Origin: Paludibacter sp. 47-17
GTDB lineage: Bacteria; Bacteroidota; Bacteroidia; Bacteroidales; Paludibacteraceae
Length of the DNA stretch: 64,000 bases
Direction of reading: 5' to 3'
NCBI GenBank assembly: GCA_001898935.1
Contig: MKVT01000034.1
Location: 1 to 64,000, forward strand
The translations under genes and the position numbers were made by a program. Under the pieces are notes generated by a model that saw only the letters and a list, made by a program, of their open reading frames with translations, did no database searches and was not told the DNA's origin. Below, piece by piece: positions 17,916 through 27,200 of the stretch; the first letter of the stretch is position 1, and each line of letters starts with the position of its first letter.

Positions 17916-18617
17916 ATGAAACATCGTATTATTGAAGCAAGTATTCTTGCAGTTGGAATTTGTTTATTGGGAGTAGCAGTCAATGCCGGTATCAACAGTT
18001 TTAAAGATAAGGACCGCATTGTAAGTGTAAAAGGATTGGCCGAAATGGAAGTGCCTGCCAATAAAATCACCTGGCCCTTGATGTACAAAGACCTGGGCGA
18101 CGATTTGCCGACGCTTTATACCAATATCAATACGAAAAACAAAGCAATCGTAGCGTTCTTAAAAACAAACGGCATCACTACCGAAGAAATCAGTGTTTCG
18201 GCGCCCGAAATCCTCGATATGCAGGCCGAGCGGTATGCAGCCAATGCTCCGGCGTATCGTTACAATGCCACCTCGGTGATCACGGTAACCTCCAACGATG
18301 TGGAGAAGGTACGTAAACTGATGGCCGAGCAAGCCGAGCTGCTGAAGCAGGGAATCGCCATTACGGGAGGCGACTACCGCTACAACGTTAGTTATGAATT
18401 CACAAAATTGAATGATATCAAGCCGGCTATGATTGAAGAAGCCACCCGGAATGCCCGGATGGCCGCCGAAAAATTTGCAAAGGATTCGGAGAGTAAGCTG
18501 GGTAAAATCCGTGATGCCAGCCAGGGACAATTCACGATCTCCGACCGCGATTCGAACACCCCTTATATCAAAAATGTGCGGGTGGTAACCACTGTTAATT
18601 ATTATCTCAAAAACTAA
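17916..18617 (+). CDS. SIMPL-domain (DUF541) protein
   Basis: A 233-residue protein with an N-terminal membrane anchor or signal segment (about 7-27: IIEASILAVGICLLGVAVNAG), then the SIMPL fold: VSVKGLAEMEVPANKITWPL, ATSVITVTSNDVEKV, and the EATRNARMAAEKFA helix near the C-terminus. Family members are periplasmic or envelope proteins of poorly known function, tied in places to oxidative stress or membrane integrity. It starts 26 bases after the peptidase-ABC gene with no terminator seen between, so it may be read from the same transcript. Its stop is two bases from the convergent lipoprotein gene. Confidence 0.88.
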   Translation: MKHRIIEASILAVGICLLGVAVNAGINSFKDKDRIVSVKGLAEMEVPANKITWPLMYKDLGDDLPTLYTNINTKNKAIVAFLKTNGITTEEISVSAPEILDMQAERYAANAPAYRYNATSVITVTSNDVEKVRKLMAEQAELLKQGIAITGGDYRYNVSYEFTKLNDIKPAMIEEATRNARMAAEKFAKDSESKLGKIRDASQGQFTISDRDSNTPYIKNVRVVTTVNYYLKN

Positions 18618-18619
18618 AT

Positions 18620-19147
18620 TTACTGTCCCAATACTTTTGCATCCACGAAAAAATTGGCATTGACTTCGATTTTATGTTCTGAGGTCAGCAATTCGTTGGT
18701 AACAGTACTTAAGCGCAGTTTGAATTCATCTTTTTTGATGTATTCTTTCAAATCCTTGCCGGTTACATCCAATTCGATGGTTTTAGCGGCTGAAGAACTG
18801 GTTTTCCAGGAGATTTTTTCTTCTGGAAGCCCTTCAGCCGAAATAAAAACATCGATCGACTTAATAAAACCCAGATTACCATTGCCGGGAGACGTGAGGG
18901 TAAGTGTCAACTTGGTTAACAACACTTCTTCGATAAGTTCCTTACTGGTGGAGTGAATTGCAAAGGTCGCTTCAGAATCGGTTTGCACATCGGGCGTAAA
19001 AAAGTTAAACGGCAAGTTGATGCCGGTCGACGACGGAATTACAACCGTCATTTTATAGCCCATGTCGAACTGGGTAAGTTTGTCGATTTTCTCGCAACCA
19101 GCGAACAACAGAATTGAAACCAGGGATAAGAAAACTATTTTTTTCAT
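18620..19147 (-). CDS. Small lipoprotein of unknown function
   Basis: A 175-residue protein read from the ATG at 19147, where a lipoprotein signal begins (MKKIVFLSLVSILLFAGC, lipidated Cys18). A longer frame starts at 19177 but would bury the signal. The mature part is beta-rich and repeats Thr, Leu and Lys patterns; no named domain is recognised. It is convergent with the SIMPL gene (2-base gap) and lies 73 bases beyond the yccF-like gene on the same strand. Confidence 0.8.
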   Translation of the reverse strand: MKKIVFLSLVSILLFAGCEKIDKLTQFDMGYKMTVVIPSSTGINLPFNFFTPDVQTDSEATFAIHSTSKELIEEVLLTKLTLTLTSPGNGNLGFIKSIDVFISAEGLPEEKISWKTSSSAAKTIELDVTGKDLKEYIKKDEFKLRLSTVTNELLTSEHKIEVNANFFVDAKVLGQ

Positions 19148-19220
19148 TCTTGTCAGTTTTTTCAGATCATAACACATCTCCCCGGATCAAAGTTTAGTAA
19201 GCCCTGTCAATAAACCCCAC

Positions 19221-19664
19221 TTAATTTACTTGTGAGCGTGCTTTCCGGACAGCAATCTCTTCGGCTACTTTGCCCGGAACGCACACTTTATTCACCGGGT
19301 TGAAATAAGTACTCAGGGATTTAGCCAGAATAACAGCGCCCGGAATACCTACAATTGAAACAAACATTCCAACGATCTGGACGATGGTTATAACGGTCAA
19401 TACCAGTCCAAACGGAAAATACAGAATACTGATCAGAAATCCGTAACTTTTCCACAGCACATTTTGTTTCTTATTCAGGTCGCTTTTACTGATCATTTCT
19501 TTCGAGAAGGGCGCCATCAGAAATTTTGAATATTCGATTAAGCCGAGCCCGATGGGAGCTCCCAGAATGGTAATCACGAATAATCCACCTACCAAAAATA
19601 CGCCCAATGCCGAAAGAAATCCCAAAAAGGGAAAGTGCCAGATAATGTTTGCCAGTGTTCTCAT
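19221..19664 (-). CDS. YccF-family inner-membrane protein
   Basis: A 147-residue membrane protein. The start at 19664 (MRTLANIIWHFPFLGF) is chosen because homologous proteins begin this way; the open frame extends to 19778 with a Lys/Phe-rich stretch unlikely to be translated. Two similar hydrophobic units each end in an I-G-x-P motif: ITILGAPIGLGLIEYSKFLMAPF and VSIVGIPGAVILAKSL, the doubled YccF arrangement. Function is unknown in the family. The region from 19665 to 19955 to the divergent BspA gene is AT-rich and holds no clear gene. Confidence 0.78.
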   Translation of the reverse strand: MRTLANIIWHFPFLGFLSALGVFLVGGLFVITILGAPIGLGLIEYSKFLMAPFSKEMISKSDLNKKQNVLWKSYGFLISILYFPFGLVLTVITIVQIVGMFVSIVGIPGAVILAKSLSTYFNPVNKVCVPGKVAEEIAVRKARSQVN

Positions 19665-19955
19665 ACCCTGTTTTTTTTTAGAATTGATGCGGTAAAAATA
19701 CAAAAAAAACAGAAAGATAAATACATCATCTTGTATTGCAGGTTGAGCAGGGCTGATGTTCCGCATCCGATCAATCATTAAAATGTGCCAGATGATACAT
19801 ACTGCGATCGGCTGTTGAAAAAATAAATATTAAATTTTATTGTTTTTTCAAAATTAAACACATAACTTTGAAACCATTTTGAAAAGTTACCCACTTTTAT
19901 TAGCCCCCCGATCAGTAGTGTTTTTATTTGTGCTAAATTTAAAACTTTCATCCTC

Positions 19956-22900
19956 ATGGAAAACCTTAAGTTGTTATCTTTCAGACTCACAGTTTGTGTT
20001 GTTTTTTTATTGAACACAGTATTTCTTTTTTCCGATCCTGTTATTACCAACGGCATATTAATCTCCTGGGACGATGCACCCGAGCATGTTATTATTCCAT
20101 CCGAAGTGGTGACCATCGCCGAAAATGCATTTAAAGGAAACTCCACGCTTCGCTTTTTGGAAGTAACTAATGCGGTAAAGGAAATAAAAGATAAAGCCTT
20201 TATCGACTGTGTAAACCTGGATTCGGTGTATTTCAACTTTGATTCAAACTTTTATACCCTTGCTCCTCCCAAAGTATCCTGTAACGCCTTTATAAATTGT
20301 AAGAAATTGAACACGGTGTTTATCGATTACAGTTTTTACAGGTCGGGACAAGATGGCTATTCACCTTTTCCTTACCTTACCGATTTGAAGTTTGGTAAAA
20401 ACCTCAAAACGATAGAATCTGCCCTTTTCAATAAATGCTATCAGCTTAAACATATAGTATTACCCGATAATATTGAAATTATTGGTAACAATAGCTTTTC
20501 CAATTGTATTCAACTCGATTCCATTGTGATGCCGGGAGTAAAAATCCTTCATGATGGCTGTTTCGAAAATTGTACTGCATTACGCACCATTACATTTCCC
20601 GAAAGATTAAGCACTTTAGGCAGATGGGTTTTCAAAGGATGTACTCAGTTACAAGAGATAAAGTTCAACGAAGGTTTGACAGTAATTTCGGAGGAATTGT
20701 TCAAGAATTGTTCATCGATTGTATATGTTGAGTTACCTCACGGTTTAAACACAATCGGACCCTATAGTTTTGAAAATTGTACCAGTCTTCGCTCGGTAAA
20801 GTGGAGTCCCTGCCTTGAAATTATTGATCGTGGTGCATTCAGAAGTTGTGATAAACTTGAAATTCCCGACTTTCCCGTTACACTTAAAAAAATTGGTGAC
20901 CATGCATTTGAAAAATTAATAAAACCTTCCGGGAACCTTTTCATTCCTGATAGTGTCACGGAAATTGGTAAGTATGCATTTTTCAGATGTACATCACTGA
21001 AGCAGGTAATAATCGGAACATCCGAAGGTGAAGGTTCTACAATAATGCTGGATGAATCTCCATTTCTTGGATGTGACAGCTTAACCAGGATCATAGTCAA
21101 CAAACCGTATACAAACATAAGAAGAGCATTTTATGGATTGAAAAACCTGAAAAATATTTATTTTGCTGAAAATAGTTTGACCATATCTCCGTCAATGTTT
21201 GAAAATTGTGGTCAACTTTCCACTGTCAATATTCCGGATTCGGTAAATTCGATTGGGAGCTATGCGTTTAAAAATTGTACAAGTTTACCTGTAATTCATA
21301 TTCCCGGGACCGTAAAAGTAATTGACGAAGGTGCATTTCAAAACTGTAGCTCCATTGTTTCTATCAATTTACCATCAGAGTTAAGGGAGATTACTCAATC
21401 GGCCTTTCAGGGTTGCAGCAGTCTCAGAGAGATAACTATTCCACCCTATGTGCAACTCATCTCAACCTATGCATTTCAGGGATGTACAGCGCTTCAAAAA
21501 ATCACTCTACCCTCACTGGTGGATATAATTGCATCGAAAGCATTCGGTAGCTGTTTAAATCTACAGGAAATCTATTGTTCAACAAAGCGTGTTCCCATAA
21601 CAGCATTAAATTGTTTCGATAGTGTTCCGGCCATCAGTTGTAAGATTTATGTACCCTCACCAAGTATAACAAGTTATAAGCAAGCAGAAGGCTGGCAACA
21701 ATTCGGCCTTGTTGAGGGCTTTCATTTTGATATCGATACAACCCTGATCATTCCGGATGAACCCCTGTACACCGATTTGAATTTTCCTGAACCTGTAATT
21801 CATGTTACGACGGTGGCTGGAGAATTGAGTGGTCAAATTAAAAATAGCTATTATGATTCTGTTGTAAAGTTGAAAGTAAGTGGAACAATGGATGCTAAAG
21901 ACTTTAGCTTTATTCGAAATTATCTGGAAAATTTGGTGTATCTTGATTTAAGTGAAGTAAGCATTCTGGCACATGACTCACCCAATTATGGAGTAAACGC
22001 GGCAAATGCTATTCCTAAAGAAGCTTTTAAGTATTCCAGGCTTAATATCATCGTTTTCCCTCCCTCAATCCTTACAATTGGTGAGTCAGCATTTTCAGGC
22101 TGTCAGAGTTTAAGGCAGCCATTAAAAATACCCTCTACGGTTAAAACAATCGAAAAGGGTGCTTTCTTTGCTTGCCAGAACCTAAAAGGTGTACTTACTT
22201 TACCAGAAAACGTTGAAACGATAGGGGAAAGTGCATTTCGAGCTTGCGGGGGCATCACACGTTTGGTTTTCAAATCATCCTTAAAAGCGATTCCTGCCAG
22301 AGCGTTTGAAAAGTGTACTCATCTTATGATAGTTGAATTGCCTTCCGGTGTGCAGCAAATTGGTGACAATGCTTTCGGATTTTGCCCATTACTCTTTAGG
22401 GTTAGTATGCCTTCGGTTCGAAGTATAGGGAATTACACCTTTGAAAATGCTGAGTTATTAAATCCGGTTATACTTCCGTCAACGTTAACTTCTATTGGTG
22501 AATATGCCTTTTCGGGCTGTAAGTCGATAACTGAAATTGTTTTTCCCGGATTAATTACCCAATTGAACAATTTTACGCTTAAAAACTGTATTGCACTTGA
22601 AAAAGTTACGCTTCCAGCTTCATTAACCAGGCTGGGCTATGGAGTATTTACTAATTGTACACTTATAAAGTCCTTTTATTGTTTGGCTGGAACTCCTCCC
22701 GGATCAACAATCGATTTTGCACAGTTTAACCAACTAAATCTGGAATTGTGCACCTTATATGTACCATGGGGGACCTCAGATCAATACAAATCGGCTCCTG
22801 TATGGAACGTGTTTAAAAATGTAGAGGAATTGGTGAAAGTTGCTAATGAATCATTGTTGGTTCCATCGGTGAATATCTTCCCGAATCCGGCAAAAGATTA

Positions 22901-23081
22901 TATTGTTGTTTCCGGAATTGATGAAGCAACCCTTTTAAAAATATTTTCGCTGGGCGGTGTAGAACTTTATTGTAAACTGGTTTCTCCTAACGAGATGGTA
23001 TCGATCGAGTGGCTCGAAAGCGGTACGTATTTGGTTCAACTTGGAAATCGTGATAGCCGTAAAATGAGTATTGTACGGTAA
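19956..23081 (+). CDS. BspA-type leucine-rich-repeat surface protein with T9SS signal
   Basis: A 1041-residue secreted protein: signal peptide (about 1-26), then more than twenty tandem ~23-residue repeats of the BspA/Treponema LRR type, with a core like AF-x2-C-x2-L-x2-I-x2-P-x2-V-x2-I. A spacer (about 590-665) separates two repeat arrays. The end (about 965-1041: NIFPNPAKDYIVVSG, SGTYLVQLGNRDSRKMSIVR) is a typical T9SS sorting domain. BspA-like proteins in oral Bacteroidetes and Treponema bind host or bacterial surfaces; here adhesion is inferred. The gene looks clearly more AT-rich than its neighbours, which suggests recent acquisition or different codon choice. Confidence 0.92.
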   Translation: MENLKLLSFRLTVCVVFLLNTVFLFSDPVITNGILISWDDAPEHVIIPSEVVTIAENAFKGNSTLRFLEVTNAVKEIKDKAFIDCVNLDSVYFNFDSNFYTLAPPKVSCNAFINCKKLNTVFIDYSFYRSGQDGYSPFPYLTDLKFGKNLKTIESALFNKCYQLKHIVLPDNIEIIGNNSFSNCIQLDSIVMPGVKILHDGCFENCTALRTITFPERLSTLGRWVFKGCTQLQEIKFNEGLTVISEELFKNCSSIVYVELPHGLNTIGPYSFENCTSLRSVKWSPCLEIIDRGAFRSCDKLEIPDFPVTLKKIGDHAFEKLIKPSGNLFIPDSVTEIGKYAFFRCTSLKQVIIGTSEGEGSTIMLDESPFLGCDSLTRIIVNKPYTNIRRAFYGLKNLKNIYFAENSLTISPSMFENCGQLSTVNIPDSVNSIGSYAFKNCTSLPVIHIPGTVKVIDEGAFQNCSSIVSINLPSELREITQSAFQGCSSLREITIPPYVQLISTYAFQGCTALQKITLPSLVDIIASKAFGSCLNLQEIYCSTKRVPITALNCFDSVPAISCKIYVPSPSITSYKQAEGWQQFGLVEGFHFDIDTTLIIPDEPLYTDLNFPEPVIHVTTVAGELSGQIKNSYYDSVVKLKVSGTMDAKDFSFIRNYLENLVYLDLSEVSILAHDSPNYGVNAANAIPKEAFKYSRLNIIVFPPSILTIGESAFSGCQSLRQPLKIPSTVKTIEKGAFFACQNLKGVLTLPENVETIGESAFRACGGITRLVFKSSLKAIPARAFEKCTHLMIVELPSGVQQIGDNAFGFCPLLFRVSMPSVRSIGNYTFENAELLNPVILPSTLTSIGEYAFSGCKSITEIVFPGLITQLNNFTLKNCIALEKVTLPASLTRLGYGVFTNCTLIKSFYCLAGTPPGSTIDFAQFNQLNLELCTLYVPWGTSDQYKSAPVWNVFKNVEELVKVANESLLVPSVNIFPNPAKDYIVVSGIDEATLLKIFSLGGVELYCKLVSPNEMVSIEWLESGTYLVQLGNRDSRKMSIVR

Positions 23082-23123
23082 AGAGTTTTCGAGACCGACT
23101 GCCCGTTGCCGCATATTTCCAAA

Positions 23124-24227
23124 TCAGCATTCTAAATACCGGGTGATCACACGCGGTAATGGATACTGATGTAACTCTTTTGTTGTTACAATTATACTGT
23201 TATGGTTTGTGTTGTTCAATTCGTTCGGTTCTATCTGAAAAAACCGTACATTTATTTTCCGGTGGGAGAGGATGTGGGTGAAATCGACAGGGGTTGGATG
23301 AAGGGTAAGTTCGCCCAGTTGTTCAAGTAGTGGATGCGAAAGCAGTTCTTCGGCTGTGAGCAGGCGATCGGCTTCAATAAGCGGGAATTCGTACATGTTT
23401 TTCCATATATTGTCGCCGGCCGAACGCGGTTGCAGAAGCAGCTTATTGTCCGAATGGATATACAGATAGGTATAGAACAACTCCTTAACAGCTGTCTTCT
23501 TGCTTTTAACCGGAAGTTGGTTGACTAATCCTAGTTCGTAAGCCCTGCATTGCGGCTGTAACACACAGCAGGTACAATCGGGACTTACCGGTACACAGGC
23601 CAGTGCTCCGAATTCCATGACAGCCTGGTTGTGCAAGCCGGGTTTAGTGGTGTCGAGCAACGATTGCGCCAGCTGTTGGAACTCTTTTTTACCCTGCGTG
23701 CTGTCGATGGGAGTGTCGACGGCAAACAGGCGCGACAGCACCCGGTACACATTCCCGTCCACCACGGCATAGGGTAAATCGTAAGCAATGGAAGCTATTG
23801 CAGCTGCTGTATAGTCGCCGATACCTTTCAGGGCCCGTATTTCTTCATAGGTGCCGGGGAATAGACCTCCATGGCTCGTAGCAATCTGTTGAGCCGCAGC
23901 ATGGAGATTTCGCGCCCGTGAATAATAACCGAGGCCCTGCCACATAGCGAGTACCTCCTGTTCCGATGCCTCGGCCAGCGAGCGCACATCGGGAAACCGA
24001 TCGAGGAACCGCAGGTAATACTCCATCCCCTGGTTCACACGGGTTTGCTGAAGTATTACCTCCGATATCCATATCCGGTACGGATCGCGCGTTTCGCGCC
24101 AGGGAAGGGTGCGATGATTGGAGGAGAACCATGAATACAACGCCAGGAGCCAGGAGTCCATACTCAAGAGGGCGGGGGCCGACGCCCCGCTCTCGTTACT
24201 TTCCTCCCCGCTCTTCGCTTTCTTCAT
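23124..24227 (-). CDS. mutY: A/G-specific adenine glycosylase MutY
   Basis: Removes adenine mispaired with 8-oxoguanine. It has the helix-hairpin-helix (LKGIGDYTAAAIAS), the catalytic Glu in SEVILQQTRV, the catalytic Asp in VVDGNVYRVLSR, and four iron-sulfur cysteines spaced C-x6-C-x2-C-x5-C (ACVPVSPDCTCCVLQPQC). A C-terminal NUDIX-like domain (about 230-367) recognises 8-oxoG. The frame gives 367 residues, but the first 22 (Ser/Gly/Ala-rich) are unlike MutY. ATG at 24161 (MDSWLLALYSWF) may be the true start; ribosome binding sites do not decide it. It lies 27 bases downstream of carAB on the same strand. Confidence 0.95.
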   Translation of the reverse strand: MKKAKSGEESNESGASAPALLSMDSWLLALYSWFSSNHRTLPWRETRDPYRIWISEVILQQTRVNQGMEYYLRFLDRFPDVRSLAEASEQEVLAMWQGLGYYSRARNLHAAAQQIATSHGGLFPGTYEEIRALKGIGDYTAAAIASIAYDLPYAVVDGNVYRVLSRLFAVDTPIDSTQGKKEFQQLAQSLLDTTKPGLHNQAVMEFGALACVPVSPDCTCCVLQPQCRAYELGLVNQLPVKSKKTAVKELFYTYLYIHSDNKLLLQPRSAGDNIWKNMYEFPLIEADRLLTAEELLSHPLLEQLGELTLHPTPVDFTHILSHRKINVRFFQIEPNELNNTNHNSIIVTTKELHQYPLPRVITRYLEC

Positions 24228-24254
24228 TTTTCCCTTTCCGGTTCTTACCGTTAC

Positions 24255-27200
24255 TCAATATTCATCCCAGCTCTTAATTTTTATATCTTCTACCTTATAC
24301 GTGCAGAACGCAGTGATAAAGGCCGAAGCAAGTCGGGCATTGGTGAGCAGGGGAATATTAAAATCGATGGCACCTCGCCGGATGATATAATCGTTTTTCA
24401 ACTCCCGTTCCGTGGTGTTTTTCGGGATGTTGATAACCAAATCAAATTCCTTGCGCGAAAGCATGTCTTTCACATTCAGTTCTCCGGGTTCATCGGGCCA
24501 GTTTACAGGGGTACTCTCGACGCCGTTGTCGCGCAGGAAACGGAACGAGCCCCGGGTGGCAAACAATTCGAAACCTTTCTTCGATAGCATTTTACACGCA
24601 TCGATAAGCTCTACTTTCGATTTTGGTTCACCCGAAGAAATCAAGATCCGTTTTTTCGGAATCCGGAATCCTACCGACAGTAAGGACTTCAGAATCGCTT
24701 CGGAAAAATCGTCACCAATACAACCCACTTCGCCGGTCGAAGCCATATCCACGCCCAATACCGGATCGGCCAGCTGAAGGCGATGGAAGGAGAACTGCGA
24801 GGCTTTGATGCCCACATAATCGAGGTCGAAGGCCGACTTTTCGGGACGTTCGACCGGCAGACCGAGCATTACCTTGGTAGCCAGTTCGATAAAGTTGATT
24901 TTCAGCACTTTGGACACGAAGGGGAAGGAGCGCGACGAACGAAGGTTACACTCGATCACCTTGATGTAGTTGTCCTTGGCCAGGAACTGGATATTAAACG
25001 GTCCGGAGATATGGAGCGAAGCTGCAATCTGACGGGCTATATTCTTGATCCGGCGGATGGTTTCCACATAAATTTTTTGCGGAGGAAACTGTGTGGTGGC
25101 ATCACCGGAGTGGACCCCGGCAAACTCCACATGCTCCGAGATGGCATAGGCAATGATTTCCCCTTTTTCGGCTACGGCATCGATCTCGATTTCCTTGCAA
25201 CGCTCCAGAAATTCCGAAACCACCACCGGGTGTTTTTTCGATACCTCGGTAGCCAATTTCAGGAAGTTTTCGAGCTGAGCGGCATCGTGGCACACGTTCA
25301 TGGCTGCACCCGAGAGTACGTAGGAAGGACGAACCAGTACCGGGAATCCGATACGATCAACAAATTCGCTCACATCTTCGAAGGTGGTGAGTTCCTTCCA
25401 GCGAGGCTGGTCGATTCCCAACTCATCGAGCATCGACGAAAATTTATGACGGTCTTCGGCACGGTCGATGTCCTTAGCCTGGGTTCCCATCAGGGTGACT
25501 CCTGCGCCGGCCAGTTTCATAGCCAGGTTGTTCGGGATCTGACCTCCGGTCGAAACGATGGTTCCCATCGGATTTTCCATCTCGATAATATCCATCACGC
25601 GTTCAAAACTAAGCTCGTCGAAATAGAGCCGGTCGCACATGTCGTAGTCGGTCGAAACGGTTTCGGGATTGTAATTGATCATTACCGAGCGGAAACCTTC
25701 CTTCCGGATGGTCATGAGGGCATTAACCCCGCACCAGTCGAATTCGACCGACGAACCGATACGATAGGCTCCCGATCCCAGCACCACCACCGAACGGTGG
25801 TCGCCCAGGTATTTCATATCGCCCGCCACGCCGCTGTAAGTGAGGTAAAGGTAATTGGTTTGTGCCGGATATTCAGCCGCCAGGGTATCGATTTGCTTTA
25901 CCACCGGAAGAATGCCGCGCGATTTACGGTAAGCCCGTGTCAGTTTTATTTTTTCATCAATTTCGTCGTTGCTGCACTTGGTCACCAGCCGGGTGATCTG
26001 GAAATCGGAGAAACCGGCTACTTTGGCATCGCGTAGCAGTTCGTCGCCCACTTTCTCCAGCGTATCGCATGCCGCCAGTTCTTTTTCGAGCGATTTAATG
26101 CGGGCCAGTTTATGCAGGAACCATTTATCGATGCGGGTAAGCTCGTGAATACGATCGACGCTGTATCCGGCTTCCAGGGCCTGGGCGATGTAGAATACAC
26201 GCTTGTCGGTGGGAGCGGAGAGGTGCTTGTCGAGATCGTCGACAAACATTTCCTTATTGGCCACGAACCCGTGCATGCCCAATCCGATCATTCGAAGTCC
26301 CTTTTGCATTACTTCTTCGAACGTACGGCCGATCGACATGATTTCGCCCACCGATTTCATGCTCGAACCCAATTCGCGGCTTACTCCCTGGAATTTCCCA
26401 AGATCCCAACGTGGGATTTTACACACGATATAATCGAGCGCAGGTTCGAAGAAAGCGGTAGTATCCTTGGTTACCGAGTTTTTCAACTCGGGCAAACCGT
26501 ATCCCAGGCCGAGTTTGGCAGCCACAAAGGCCAGCGGATAGCCGGTAGCTTTGGAAGCCAGGGCCGAAGAACGGCTCAGACGAGCATTTACTTCAATCAC
26601 CCGGTAATCTTCGGAATAAGGATCCAAAGCATACTGAACATTACATTCGCCTACGATTCCAATATGGCGGATAATCCGGATGGCCAATTCGCGTAATTTA
26701 TGGTATTCGCTGTTGGTAAGCGTTTGCGAGGGTGCCACCACGATACTTTCGCCCGTGTGAATTCCCAGCGGGTCGAAGTTTTCCATGTTACACACGGTGA
26801 TACAGTTGTCGTACCGGTCGCGCACCACTTCGTATTCAATTTCTTTCCAACCTTTCAGCGATTTTTCAACCAATACCTGCGGTGAGTATGCAAATGCTTT
26901 ATCGGTGATCACCTTCAGTTCCTCGTCGTTGTCGCAAAAACCTGAACCTAAACCACCCAGGGCGTAGGCGGCGCGCACGATTACCGGGTAACCCAGTTCG
27001 TTGGCTGCACGGCGGGCATCTTCAAAATTGGTTACGGCTTCCGACTTGATGTAGTTGACGTTAATTTCGGAGAGCTTCTGGTTGAAGATCTCGCGGTCCT
27101 CGGTGTCGATAATCGATTGTACGGGAGTACCCAGTACTTTCACCTTGTATTTTTCAAAAATACCTCCTTTGTAAAGGGCTACCCCGCAGTTGAGCGCGGT

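Noticed and set aside
24783-26036. 417-codon open frame opposite carAB
   Set aside because: Complete overlap with a conserved gene on the other strand; the frame is a by-product of its codon choice and has no recognisable domain.
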